From assembly GCF_000745475.1 (NCBI RefSeq), contig NZ_JQJJ01000016.1, positions 106,034-170,033 on the forward strand: a stretch of 64,000 nucleotides of DNA. The letters run 5' to 3'. This document shows positions 25,027-34,782 of this stretch, piece by piece. Both the position numbers and the translations under genes were made by a program. This DNA comes from Allobosea sp. UNC402CLCol (GTDB lineage Bacteria > Pseudomonadota > Alphaproteobacteria > Rhizobiales > Beijerinckiaceae). Every line of letters starts with the position of its first letter. Positions within the stretch are counted from its first letter, which is position 1. A model generated the notes under the pieces. That model made no database searches, was not told the origin of the DNA, and saw nothing but the letters and a program-made list of their open reading frames with translations.

Positions 25027-26223
25027 CTATTCGGCCGGGGCGGCCTGCTTCGCAGGCGCGCTCTGCGCCAGCCAGTAGAAGGCGACGGAAGCCGCCCAGA
25101 CGATCAGGCCGAACAGGGCCGCGGCACCCAGCACCAGCCCGAAGCCGCCTTGCGCATGGAGAACCGCCAGCATCGGCACCACGAAGCCGCTCACGGTGAA
25201 GCCGAGGAAATAGCGCACGCTGAACGCCTTGGCGCGGTGCTGGGCCGGCACGTAGCGGGCGACCATCGCGTCGTTGACGACCACCTGCCCATAGATCGCG
25301 GTCATCGTCAGGGTGAGGCCGAGCAGCAGCGGGATGCCCTGTGTCATCGCGGCGATGACAAGGCCGATCGGCTGCAGAAGGGCGAGGCCGACGAACAGGG
25401 CCGGCAGCGTATAGCGGTCGACGAGCCGGCCCATCAGCCACTGCGCCCCCGCGCCGAAGATGAAGACCAGCGTCGCCAGCGAGCCGATCAGCGCCAGCGG
25501 CATGTCCAGCCCGAGCCGCTCGTCGAGGATCTTCGGCAAGGCGATGGTGGTGAGGTTGAAGGTCATGCCGCCGGCGATGATGGCGATGGCGAAGACGACG
25601 AGAAGGGTTTTGGGGCGGCTCAGCGGGATGAGGTCCGCCTTGCCCGTGCGGTTTGCATGCGGTTCGCCGTCGCCGGGAACGAGCATCAGGAAGGCCGCTC
25701 CAAGGGCGAGGCAGACGAGGCCCGGCAGCACGAAGGCGGCACGCCAGCCGAGGCTCGCGGCCAGCAGCGCGGTGACGCCCGCCGCGGAGGCCGCGCCGAG
25801 ATTGCCCCAGACGGCATTGACCCCGAGGTCGCGGCCGAGCTGGCGGGCATGATTGACCAGCATCGTCGAGCCGACCGGATGGTAGATCGCGGATGCCACG
25901 CCGAGAACGAGCAGCCAGGCCGCGAAGGCCATCGGCTGGCTGGCGCTGGCGACGCCCAGGCAGGACAGGCCATAGCTCAGGAAGAAGACGGCGAGCATGT
26001 TGCGCCGGCCGAAACGGTCCGAGAGCCAGCCCATCGGCAGGGAGCACAGGCCGAAGGCGACGAAGGCGCCGGTCGCGAGCCCGATCAGCTCGGCATAGCT
26101 CAGGCCGGTCTGGGCTGCGATGGCGATCACGGCGGTCGGGTAGATGAGCAGCACGAAGTGATCGAGCGCATGCGCTGCATTGACGAAGAGAAGCGTGCGC
26201 TTGGACAGCGTCTCGGGGCTCAT
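25027..26223 (-). CDS. MFS transporter
   Basis: Major facilitator of about 398 residues with twelve predicted membrane segments. The first helix region holds NAAHALDHFVLLIYPTAVIAIA, and the loop 2-3 motif is seen at PMGWLSDRFGRRNMLAVFF. The second half starts after the hydrophilic loop near GEPHANRTGKADLIPL. ATG 26223 is chosen; ATG 26241 and an open frame to 26364 exist but are less likely. It diverges from an AraC-type regulator with about 150 bases between starts. The start sequence is similar to fosmidomycin-resistance-like MFS proteins, but substrate is not assignable. Confidence 0.83.
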   Translation of the reverse strand: MSPETLSKRTLLFVNAAHALDHFVLLIYPTAVIAIAAQTGLSYAELIGLATGAFVAFGLCSLPMGWLSDRFGRRNMLAVFFLSYGLSCLGVASASQPMAFAAWLLVLGVASAIYHPVGSTMLVNHARQLGRDLGVNAVWGNLGAASAAGVTALLAASLGWRAAFVLPGLVCLALGAAFLMLVPGDGEPHANRTGKADLIPLSRPKTLLVVFAIAIIAGGMTFNLTTIALPKILDERLGLDMPLALIGSLATLVFIFGAGAQWLMGRLVDRYTLPALFVGLALLQPIGLVIAAMTQGIPLLLGLTLTMTAIYGQVVVNDAMVARYVPAQHRAKAFSVRYFLGFTVSGFVVPMLAVLHAQGGFGLVLGAAALFGLIVWAASVAFYWLAQSAPAKQAAPAE

Positions 26224-26319
26224 GGGAACACTCGGCTCCATCGGACAGAGAGTGACGGACACGCCGGCCCGGTTGTCCAACCTGGTCGCGTCCGGCTTCG
26301 GGGAGGGATTTTGTAACTT

Positions 26320-26342
26320 GACCCGATGTGTCCTGTCGGGTC
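26320..26342. promoter_or_regulatory. Inverted repeat between divergent MFS and AraC genes
   Basis: GACCCGA (26320-26326) and TCGGGTC (26336-26342) form a 7-bp perfect inverted repeat with a 9-base spacer. It is about 35 bases before the preferred AraC start and about 100 bases before the MFS start. A regulator site is likely, but AraC proteins more often use direct repeats. Confidence 0.4.
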
Positions 26343-26375
26343 GTTTACGGGGCAATCGGGCCAAATGGAATCGCG

Positions 26376-27131
26376 ATGCACGGCGACAGCGCTGCCTATC
26401 AGACCGTTCCGCGCGCGGTCGCGGTCCTGCCGAAATCCTACGCCGCGGGCGCGGCCACGGGGTGGCACAGCCATCCGCGCGCGCAATTGCTTTACGCGAC
26501 CTCCGGCTTGACGCTGGTGACGGCGGAGGACGGCACCTGGATCCTGCCGCCGCAGCATGCGCTCTGGATCCCGCCCAGGCTTTTCCACGATGTCAGGATG
26601 CATGGCCGGGTGTCGATGTGCTCGGCCTATGTCACCCCGGAGGCGGTCGGAATCCTTCCGAAGGGCTGCCGCGTGCTGGAGGTGACGCCGTTGCTGGCTT
26701 CGGCGCTGGTCGCGCTGGCGGCCGAGCCGATGCTTTACGACGAGGGCGGGCGCGGCGGGCATCTCGCCGCCCTGATCCTCGACGAGATCGGGCGGGCGCC
26801 GGAAACGCCGCTGACCTTGCCCCTGCCGCGCGATCCGCGTTTGCGGCGCGTCTGCGAGGCGCTGCTGAAGGACCCTGCTTCGGCCCTGGACATCGACGCC
26901 TGGGCGGAGCGAGCCGGGGCGAGCCGGCGCACGCTGACCCGCGGTTTCCGCGCCGAGACCGGCATGAGCTTCGGCGACTGGCGGGCGCGGCTGCGCGTCG
27001 TCAGGGCGCTCGCGCTGGCGACGGATGGTTGCCCCCCGCACCAGATCGCCCGCGCGGTCGGTTATGCCGATCTGCGCGCCCTTCGGACCGCCGCCCGGCG
27101 CATCCTGGGAGGCGTCGAGCTCTCTTGGTGA
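26376..27131 (+). CDS. AraC family transcriptional regulator with cupin sensor domain
   Basis: 251-residue regulator. The N-terminal cupin shows WHSHPRAQLLYATSGLTLVTAEDGTWILPPQHALWIPP, and the C-terminal double HTH shows LDIDAWAERAGASRRTLTRGFRAETGMSFGDWRARLRVVRAL and a second helix set ending in the A/Y-rich YADLRALRTAARRILG. The second HTH is less canonical than usual. ATG 26376 has GGA seven bases upstream; GTG 26328 is an alternative. It diverges from the MFS gene and probably controls it. Confidence 0.87.
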   Translation: MHGDSAAYQTVPRAVAVLPKSYAAGAATGWHSHPRAQLLYATSGLTLVTAEDGTWILPPQHALWIPPRLFHDVRMHGRVSMCSAYVTPEAVGILPKGCRVLEVTPLLASALVALAAEPMLYDEGGRGGHLAALILDEIGRAPETPLTLPLPRDPRLRRVCEALLKDPASALDIDAWAERAGASRRTLTRGFRAETGMSFGDWRARLRVVRALALATDGCPPHQIARAVGYADLRALRTAARRILGGVELSW

Positions 27132-27266
27132 CGGCAGGCGTGCCTGGCCTTGCCGCTTCGCTCAGGAAAACGAACGCTCCGGCCGGAAGCTTCCAGCTCC
27201 ATCACGCAGTCGTTTTCCGGACCTGGTACCGGACCGACGGTGGAGAGGCCGTCCTTCGGGATCGGC

Positions 27267-28676
27267 TCAGGAGGCCCGGATCTCCGCCGTGTCGCGCTCG
27301 ATCCGCATTGTGCTGACCAGTCCTGCGACCAGGGCCAGAACGGCGCTCACGGCAAGGCCGATCCGGGGCGCGGCCGCCGATGAGGTGAGCGTGAACAGCA
27401 TCGCCATGATCACCGAACCCAGCGTCTGCCCGAGAAGGCGGGCCGTGGCTTGCATGCCCCCGGCCGAGCCGCTGCGCTCGCGCGGCGCCGAGAGCAGCAT
27501 GTTGCGGTTGTTCGGCGTTTGAAAGATCCCGAAGCCGAAGCCGCCCAGCATCAGGAACGGCACCAGCGGCCAGGGATCCTTCTGGATCGGCCAGAGAGCG
27601 ACGAGCGCAAGCCCAAGGGCAAGGAAACCGCCGCCGGCCGCGCAGAGCAGGCCGGTGGAGAGCCGATCGGACATGCGTCCCGAGAGAGGGCCGGCAATGG
27701 CCACGACGAGAGGCCAGGGCGTCATGTAGAGCCCCGTCGTGAAGGCGTCCAGACCGAGGCTGTGCTGGAAGTAGAAGGGCAGCGCGATATAGCTCGCCAT
27801 CTGACCGGCGAAGCAGCACACGGACGCAATCACCGAAATGCGGAAGGGGCGGTTCCCCAGGAGATCGAGCGGGATGAGCGGCGCAGGGCGTGGCGTCTCG
27901 CGCCTCACGAGAGCCGCGAAACTCGCGACCGATGTCACGAGCAACGCAGTCGCCAGCCCGGGCTCGCTCGTGATCCGGTCAACGCCGAGAACAAGGGAGG
28001 CGAACGCCGTCGCGTTGAGTGCCACGCTCGCCATGTCGAGCGTTCGGCCCGAGCCCGCAGGCTGCGGCAGCGCCAGGGCGGCGAGGAGCACGATCGCGCC
28101 GATCGGCAGGTTGATGGCAAACAGCCATTGCCAGCTGGATATGACGAGGATGGTAGAGCCGACCGTCGGTCCCGCCGCCGCCGACAGCGCGATCACCGTC
28201 GCATTCCAGCCGATCACCGCGCCGACCAGGCGGTGGGGATAGGTGAAGCGCATCAGCGCGATCCCCAGCGCCATCACGGCCGCGCCGCCGAGCCCCTGGA
28301 TGAAGCGAGCCGCGATCAGCCACGGCAGCGAGGGCGACAGTGCGCAGAGCAGCGAGGCGCCGGTGAAGATGAAGACCCCGGCCGTGAAGGTTCGGCGGAG
28401 ACCCCAGCTTTCTCCCAGCGCGGCGCAAGGCAGCAGGGCCATGACCAGGGCTATCTGGTAGCTGCCGACGACCCAGACAGACGCCGCAGGCTCGACCCGG
28501 AACGAGGACGCGATCGTCGGCAGCGCGATGTTGGCGATGGCGCCGTCGAGGACGACCAGCACCATCGCCGCCATGATGGCCAATGTCGCATAGGAGCGGC
28601 GGGGCGCCGGCAATCCTGCGTCCCCGGCCGTCGCGCCATCGAAACTCCGGGCCGCTGGGGCTGAATGGGTCATCAT
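27267..28676 (-). CDS. MFS transporter, DHA2 (14-segment) drug exporter type
   Basis: About 469 residues with fourteen predicted membrane segments. Family features are LDGAIANIALPTIASSF in segment 1 (the DHA2 D-x-x-I-x-N-x-A-L-P motif), RFIQGLGGAAVMALGIALM, and GWNATVIALSAAAGPTVGS (motif C). ATG 28676 follows AGGAAAC. It is divergent from a LysR gene, and two palindromic elements lie between them. Members export dyes, antibiotics or toxic metabolites; the substrate is unknown. Confidence 0.88.
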   Translation of the reverse strand: MMTHSAPAARSFDGATAGDAGLPAPRRSYATLAIMAAMVLVVLDGAIANIALPTIASSFRVEPAASVWVVGSYQIALVMALLPCAALGESWGLRRTFTAGVFIFTGASLLCALSPSLPWLIAARFIQGLGGAAVMALGIALMRFTYPHRLVGAVIGWNATVIALSAAAGPTVGSTILVISSWQWLFAINLPIGAIVLLAALALPQPAGSGRTLDMASVALNATAFASLVLGVDRITSEPGLATALLVTSVASFAALVRRETPRPAPLIPLDLLGNRPFRISVIASVCCFAGQMASYIALPFYFQHSLGLDAFTTGLYMTPWPLVVAIAGPLSGRMSDRLSTGLLCAAGGGFLALGLALVALWPIQKDPWPLVPFLMLGGFGFGIFQTPNNRNMLLSAPRERSGSAGGMQATARLLGQTLGSVIMAMLFTLTSSAAAPRIGLAVSAVLALVAGLVSTMRIERDTAEIRAS

Positions 28677-28682
28677 GTTTCC

Positions 28683-28704
28683 TGTTCTCGGTCGATCGAG
28701 GACA
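28683..28704. promoter_or_regulatory. Palindrome overlapping the ribosome site of the DHA2 exporter gene
   Basis: A 22-bp near-palindrome with arms TGTTCTCG and CGAGGACA; 18 of 22 positions match the reverse complement. It lies 7-28 bases before the exporter ATG. A bound repressor there would block the gene; an mRNA hairpin would mask the ribosome site. Which protein binds is not shown. Confidence 0.4.
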
Positions 28705-28741
28705 GGATACAGATGGCCAGGCATGGCGGAACGCGCAGGGA

Positions 28742-28760
28742 ATGCAATTTATCCCTGCAT
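28742..28760. promoter_or_regulatory. Possible LysR-type regulator site
   Basis: ATGCA (28742-28746) and TGCAT (28756-28760) with a 9-base A/T-rich spacer, placed between the divergent exporter and LysR genes, 52 bases before the LysR ATG. Size and place suit a LysR recognition site, though the spacing is longer than the classical T-N11-A. Confidence 0.4.
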
Positions 28761-28812
28761 CAGGCGCCATGTCTCAGTTCGGGGGCGGATCGCTTCGCCG
28801 GGGTTTGCGTGA

Positions 28813-29730
28813 ATGTCCCATCCAGACTTCAATCTGCTCGCTGCCCTGGACGTGCTTCTCGCCGAGGGAAGCGTCGCGGGCGCAGCCAGGGTTCTCGGCT
28901 TGAGCGACTCCGCCATGAGCCGGACCCTGCTGCGTCTTCGCACCGTAACGGGCGACCCTTTGCTCGTTCGGGCCGGCCGGAGGCTGGTGCCGACGCCGCA
29001 TGCCCTGGCGCTCGGCGCACGCGTCAGGTCGCTGACCGACGAGGTGAAGGCCGTCCTGCGGCCGGCCGATCGCGCCTTGGATATCGCCGGTCTCGAGCGC
29101 GTTTTCACCCTCCGCGCCAATGAAGGTTTCGTCGCGACCTTCGCAGCTCCGATCGTCGCGGCGGTCACCGAAGCGGCGCCGGGCGTGACACTCCGCTTCG
29201 CGCCCAAGCCGGACAAGAATGTGCGCTTCCTGCGCGAGGGGATCGTCGACCTCGAGATCGGCGTGCTTGGCGATAGTGCGCCGGAGATCAAGGTCCAGAC
29301 CTTGTTCCGGGACCGCTTTGTCGGAATCGTCCGGAAAGGACATCCATTGGCACAAGGCGAGGTCACCGCCGCGCGTTACGCGGCGTTTGGTCATGTCGTC
29401 ACCTCTCGCCGCGGCCGAACGCATGGTCCGGTCAACGCAGCTCTGGAAGCGCTGGGCTTGCAGCGGCGCGTCGTCGTTGTCGTGCCCGACTTTCCGGCGA
29501 CGATGGCGATCGCCGCGACTTCGGATCTTGTCGGGCTGGTGAGCAGATCATTCGTTCGCGCGGGAGCCGACAAGAGCCTGCTCCATGAATTCGACCTGCC
29601 CGTGCAGACAAGCGCGATCACGATCTCCCAGATGTGGCACCCGCGTTTTCATGCGGATCCCGCCCATGGCTGGCTAAGAGAAATGGTTCTGTCCGTTTGC
29701 CGGTCTCATCTGGCGGCCAGCGAGGCCTGA
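28813..29730 (+). CDS. LysR family transcriptional regulator
   Basis: 305 residues. The N-terminal HTH is at FNLLAALDVLLAEGSVAGAARVLGLSDSAMSRTLLRLR, followed by PLLVRAGRRLVPTPHALAL and a ligand-binding domain. The NodD/SyrM-like start HPDFNLLAALDVLL is typical of the subgroup that controls adjacent transporters. It diverges from the DHA2 exporter, which it probably controls. It converges on the sugar-type ABC operon with 13 bases between stops. Confidence 0.9.
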   Translation: MSHPDFNLLAALDVLLAEGSVAGAARVLGLSDSAMSRTLLRLRTVTGDPLLVRAGRRLVPTPHALALGARVRSLTDEVKAVLRPADRALDIAGLERVFTLRANEGFVATFAAPIVAAVTEAAPGVTLRFAPKPDKNVRFLREGIVDLEIGVLGDSAPEIKVQTLFRDRFVGIVRKGHPLAQGEVTAARYAAFGHVVTSRRGRTHGPVNAALEALGLQRRVVVVVPDFPATMAIAATSDLVGLVSRSFVRAGADKSLLHEFDLPVQTSAITISQMWHPRFHADPAHGWLREMVLSVCRSHLAASEA

Positions 29731-29743
29731 GCTTCGCTCTTGC

Positions 29744-30895
<1,152 letters not shown>

Positions 30896-30923
30896 TCGTG
30901 TTCTTTCTCAGCCCGGTGCTTTG

Positions 30924-31751
30924 TCAGCCCTTGACGCTGCCGGCGGTCATGCCGGCCACGACATAGCGCTGGACCATCAGGTAGAAGGCGACGGCGGGCA
31001 GCGTGTACATCACGCCGATCGCCATGACGGTGTGGATCGGGGTCGAGAGTTCGCCAACGAAGCTGGCGAGGCCGACGGAGGCGGTGCGCAGCTCCTGGCT
31101 GAGGATCAGCGTCTGGGCGAAGACGTATTCGTTCCAGCCATGGAAGAAGGCGATCACCGAGGCGGCGGCGAGCGTCGGTGCCACCACCGGCAGCACGATG
31201 CCGAGAACGATGTCGAGCCGCGAGCAGCCGTCGATGCGGGCCGCCTCCTCGATCTCCAGCGGCACGCCGTCGATGGCGCCCTTCAGGATCCAGGTGATGA
31301 CCGGCACCGTGAAGGCGGCGTTCGCCAGAATGAGGCCGCCCAGCGTGTCGAGCAGCAGCAGCTTGGCGAAGATCGCATAGAGCGGCACCACCAGCATCGC
31401 CTCCGGCAGCATCTGTGTGGCGAACAGCACGAATCCGAGCACGCCCTTGCCATGGAATCGGAAGCGCGAGAGCGCATAGGCCGGCAGGATGGCGAGCAGG
31501 ATCGACAGCACCATGGTGCCGACGGCCACGATCGCGCTGTTCCTCAGCCAGAGCAGCACGCCGGTCTTGGCGAAGGTCTCGGCATAGTTGAAGGCCTGCG
31601 CCGGGTCGGGAAGCATCTGCGGCCGGTCGGCGAACAGGTTCGCCGAGGAGGTCAGCGAGGTGACGACCATCCAGTAGATCGGAAACAGCGCCGCGCTGAG
31701 CAGCACCATGATCAGCGCCATGCGCAGCGCGTGGGAGGCAGGGGTTTTCAT
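30924..31751 (-). CDS. Carbohydrate ABC transporter permease (MalG/UgpE type)
   Basis: 275 residues, six membrane segments. The N-terminus has LFPIYWMVVTSLTSSANLF, and the EAA loop is at IPLEIEEAARIDGCSRLDIVLGIVLPVVAPTL (here VPLEIEEAARIDG), the MalG-type signature. Its start shares one base with the upstream permease stop. It heterodimerises with the next upstream permease. Confidence 0.93.
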   Translation of the reverse strand: MKTPASHALRMALIMVLLSAALFPIYWMVVTSLTSSANLFADRPQMLPDPAQAFNYAETFAKTGVLLWLRNSAIVAVGTMVLSILLAILPAYALSRFRFHGKGVLGFVLFATQMLPEAMLVVPLYAIFAKLLLLDTLGGLILANAAFTVPVITWILKGAIDGVPLEIEEAARIDGCSRLDIVLGIVLPVVAPTLAAASVIAFFHGWNEYVFAQTLILSQELRTASVGLASFVGELSTPIHTVMAIGVMYTLPAVAFYLMVQRYVVAGMTAGSVKG

Positions 31752-32698
31752 CAGCGGCGCCCCTGCGCGCGCTCGGTGCGCTGCGTGTACCAGAAGTAGA
31801 CGAAGGTCACGACGAGGGCGATGCTGAGCCCGATCATGCCGACGGCCGCCGCTTCGCCGAGCTCGCGGGCGACGAAGCCACGCGTGTAGAGCTCGATGAC
31901 CAGCGTCTTGGTCGCGCCGATCGGCCCGCCCTGCGTCATCACCCAGATCAGGTCGAAGCGGCGCAGCGACCAGATCGTGACGAACAGCGCGAGCAGCGCC
32001 ACCGTCGGCTGGATGGTCGGCCAGACCGCGACCTTGAAGATGCTGAAGCGGTCGGCGCCGTCCATCTGGGCGGCCTCGCGGACTTCCTCCGATACGCCCT
32101 GCAGAGCGGCGAGCAGCACGACGGAGGAGAAGGGGAAGATCTGCCAGACCGTTGTGAACAGGACCGCCGGCAGCGCGAGCTTGGGATTGTCGAGCCAGCT
32201 CTCATAGCCGACCTCGAGATCCATCAGCTTCAGCACGTGGTTGAAGATGCCGTATTGCGCGTTGAGCATCCAGGCGAAGATGGTCGCGACCGCCACCGGC
32301 GGGGCCGCCCACGGCACCGTGACGAGCGCCCGCGCCAGACCGCGGCCGCGGAACGGCCGGTCGAGCAGCAGCGCGGCGCCGAGCCCGAGCGAGATCGCGA
32401 AGACCACGCAGGCGATCGTATAGATCAGCGTGGTCCAGAGCACGGAGGCGAAATCGCTCGAGGTCGCCAGGTCGTGGTAGTTGCGCAGGCCCACGAAACG
32501 GGCGTCCTGCGGCGCCAGCAGCGTGCTCTGCTGAAAGCTCAGCACGAACTCGCTGACCAGCGGATACCCCTGGAACACCGCCAGATAGAGCGCGACGGGC
32601 GCGATGAAGAGATAGGGCGTCCAGCGGTTCTCCCGGTCGCGCCCACCGCTCTGCGGAGGGCGGCCGGCCGCTGCCGTCGCCGGGCTGGCGGTGCTCAT
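31751..32698 (-). CDS. Carbohydrate ABC transporter permease (MalF/UgpA type)
   Basis: 315 residues with six membrane segments after a Pro/Gly-rich cytosolic N-terminus. YLFIAPVALYLAVFQGYPLVSEFVLSF begins the first helix, and the EAA loop is VSEEVREAAQMDGADRFSIFKVAVWPTIQP. Four bases separate it from the stop of the binding protein gene. It is the partner of the MalG-type permease. Confidence 0.93.
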   Translation of the reverse strand: MSTASPATAAAGRPPQSGGRDRENRWTPYLFIAPVALYLAVFQGYPLVSEFVLSFQQSTLLAPQDARFVGLRNYHDLATSSDFASVLWTTLIYTIACVVFAISLGLGAALLLDRPFRGRGLARALVTVPWAAPPVAVATIFAWMLNAQYGIFNHVLKLMDLEVGYESWLDNPKLALPAVLFTTVWQIFPFSSVVLLAALQGVSEEVREAAQMDGADRFSIFKVAVWPTIQPTVALLALFVTIWSLRRFDLIWVMTQGGPIGATKTLVIELYTRGFVARELGEAAAVGMIGLSIALVVTFVYFWYTQRTERAQGRR

Positions 32699-32702
32699 GC
32701 TC

Positions 32703-33935
32703 TTACTGCCGCTCGATGCGCTTCAGCGCCAGGGACTGCACCTCGTCCATGGTCTTCTGCACGTCGGCATTGCCGACGAGGATCTTCAGCACCTGCTCGA
32801 CGACGATCTGCTGGATCTCCAGCGTCTTGGTTTCGAAGCCGAGCACGAGCTGCGGCAGGGCATAGGGCGTCTGCGCGTCGTAGACGCCGAGCCAGGGCGC
32901 GCGTTCCAGATCGGCCTTCGGCCGCTCGACCGGGGTGGCGACGCTGGCGGCGCCGAGGATGCCTTGCAGCTCGCTTTGCGCGGCCGGCTGCAGCATCCAG
33001 TTGATGAAGACGCCGCAGGCTTCCTTGTTCTTGGTGTTGGCGTTGACCGAGAGAGAGGTCAGGATCAGGCCCTGCTGGCGGTTCGGGAAGGGGGAGGGCG
33101 CCGCCTTGAAGCCGAGATTGGGGTTCTGCGCGGCGAAGATGCCGGCGACACCGCCATTGTCGATGTTCATGGCGATCTTGCCTTCCCAGAACATCCGCCG
33201 ATAGGTCGCCGCATCCGCGCCCTTCGGGATCACGCCGGAATCATAGACCTGCTTGTAGGCGGTGATCGCCTCGACCACCTTCGGGCTGTTCAAGGTGAGC
33301 TGCTTGCCGTCGGCCCAGTTGCCGCCGAAGCCGTAGACATAGTTCGTCATGTCCTGCCAGAAGCCGGAGCGTTCCGGCATCGTCGCGCGGAAGGCGTAGC
33401 CGAAATTGCCTTTGCCGGTGGCGGCCTTCGCCGCGGCGAGGAATTCCGGGAAGGTCTTCGGCGGCTCGCCGCCCTGCAGCAGCGCCGGGTTGTAGATCAG
33501 CTGGTAGTTGGCGAGCTCGAAGACGACGCCGTAGCGCTTGCCCTCGACATTGAGGAACTTGTCCGGCGCCTGGAAGGTGTACTTGCCGGCATCGACGAGG
33601 TCGTCGATCGGCAGGATGCGCTTGGCCGGCAGCGCCGCGAAGAAGTCGGTCTGGTCGAAGCGCACGAGGTCCGGGCCGCCACCGCCGCCCATCTGGGTGA
33701 AGACGGTGTTGGCGAGCTGCGAGAACGGGATTGCGACAGGCTGGACCTCGACCTTGTCCTGCGAGGCGTTGAACTTGTCGATCCAGGCCTTGAGCTTGTC
33801 GCCGCGGCCGGCCTCGGCGAAGGTCGCGGCGGCGAAGGTGATCGTGGTCTTGCCCTGGCCGAAGGCGCGGGTGGCGCCGAGCGCCGCGGTGGCGCCGGCG
33901 GCTGCCAGAACGGCGCGGCGGGTCAGTGTCGTCAT
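32703..33935 (-). CDS. Extracellular solute-binding protein, family 1 (sugar type)
   Basis: 410-residue periplasmic receptor. ATG 33935 follows an ideal GGAGGA; the frame is open to 34166 but that part is not coding. The N-terminus TLTRRAVLAAAGATAALGATRAFGQG carries a twin-arginine-like signal. Body features include GGGGPDLVRFDQTDFF and EGKIAMNIDNGGVAGIF. It is the first gene of the four-gene transporter operon. A palindrome about 245 bases upstream may be its control site. The sugar is not assignable; no catabolic gene is adjacent. Confidence 0.92.
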   Translation of the reverse strand: MTTLTRRAVLAAAGATAALGATRAFGQGKTTITFAAATFAEAGRGDKLKAWIDKFNASQDKVEVQPVAIPFSQLANTVFTQMGGGGGPDLVRFDQTDFFAALPAKRILPIDDLVDAGKYTFQAPDKFLNVEGKRYGVVFELANYQLIYNPALLQGGEPPKTFPEFLAAAKAATGKGNFGYAFRATMPERSGFWQDMTNYVYGFGGNWADGKQLTLNSPKVVEAITAYKQVYDSGVIPKGADAATYRRMFWEGKIAMNIDNGGVAGIFAAQNPNLGFKAAPSPFPNRQQGLILTSLSVNANTKNKEACGVFINWMLQPAAQSELQGILGAASVATPVERPKADLERAPWLGVYDAQTPYALPQLVLGFETKTLEIQQIVVEQVLKILVGNADVQKTMDEVQSLALKRIERQ

Positions 33936-34177
33936 GGCTTCCTCCGATTGTCCCGTTGCCCGGGCTGGTTTTGATCGCCGTGAGGATCGCCGCCGCCAAA
34001 GCACGCGCAACCGGCGACGACGGACGCACGGCGGGGAGCGATGACAGCGAGCAGAGCTCACATGAACAGTCGAGGAGATGGGGTTCAGCCGCCAAGCGGC
34101 GGCTTCTTGAATCTCCCTGGAACTCCGCGCTTCTTCGCCTCGAAGGCGTGGCGCGGTGAAAGGCAAGCCTAAACATT

Positions 34178-34193
34178 TTGTAACATTTTACAA
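34178..34193. promoter_or_regulatory. Palindromic operator-like site upstream of sugar ABC operon
   Basis: TTGTAACATTTTACAA: 6-bp arms TTGTAA and TTACAA around CATT. The copy ACATTTT occurs twice at 10-base spacing (34173 and 34184). It is A/T-rich in a G/C-rich setting, 243 bases before the binding-protein ATG. Sites like this are used by several sugar-operon repressors, but no repressor gene is adjacent. Confidence 0.5.
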
Positions 34194-34625
34194 GAGCTCA
34201 AAGACCGGCGCTGCTGGTCCTCCTGTCTCGAAGCCTGAAATGAAAATCTGGAGAAGGCGCGAGAAATCGGCTCAAGGACCAGGACGCCACGATCCGGATC
34301 CCTTTGGCGTCGGCAACCTCAGCCGGGAGCCTCGCCTTCATAGCCTCATGTCGTAGCCGGATTGACCCCGTGGCCGCGCCGGTGATCCGCTGCCCGATCG
34401 GAAATCGATGCGGCGGCACAGCCGCTCCACATGTCAGCCTCCAGAAAGCTCGGCAGCCTCCGCAGCCGGCGCGCTCCGAAAGCGGCGCCGATCGCCGAGG
34501 CCGCAGCGAGGCTCGGCCACCGACAAGCTGAGAGCAGCAGGGACGGATGCGTACCGGGTCAATCGTCGAGTAGAGTGCGAATATCTGACAATAATGTCAG
34601 ATAAATCAAGATCTTGACGGGATGC

Positions 34626-34637
34626 TGGCGGACAGGG
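34626..34637. repeat. Left attachment site (attL)
   Basis: TGGCGGACAGGG, identical to the last 12 bases of the tRNA-Ser gene at 44789-44800. After six diverged bases, TCGAAC also matches the T-loop at the same offset, so the repeat is a remnant of the tRNA 3' end. Confidence 0.82.
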
Positions 34638-34758
34638 TGTCCGTCGAACTCAAATGACTCGACCTGACAGTGTCTGAAAATTTCCTATTATTTCAATCTA
34701 CATAGAGCCATTCTGCTGTCGCTTTGTGACGAGCTATGCCACACTATGCCCGAATTTC

Positions 34759-34778
34759 GTTGGGGTAAATGTTGGGGT
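34759..34778 (+). promoter_or_regulatory. Integrase arm-type site, left copy
   Basis: A 20-bp sequence made of two GTTGGGGT units 12 bases apart, joined by AAAT. A perfect copy lies at 44713-44732 at the other end of the island. It ends five bases before the integrase ATG, so integrase binding could also control its own gene. Confidence 0.75.
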
Positions 34779-34782
34779 ACGC

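Larger units (their letters stand above)
33936..34782. other. Long gene-free region: transporter promoter and left end of the island
   Basis: 847 bases with no credible gene. The left part (33936-34200) is upstream of the sugar binding-protein gene and includes the TTGTAA/TTACAA palindrome. From about 34626 it holds the left attachment site and the integrase arm site. The stretch around 34560-34720 is visibly A/T-rich compared with the flanks. Short open frames here show no coding signature. Confidence 0.7.

Noticed and set aside
25015..26316. 433-codon open frame opposite the MFS gene
   Set aside because: Antisense, Asp/Glu/Arg/His-rich, no domain.
34560..34740. Possible small RNA or second tRNA fragment in the A/T-rich stretch
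   Set aside because: Only the 12-bp att copy and a T-loop-like hexamer match a tRNA; no full cloverleaf can be drawn.
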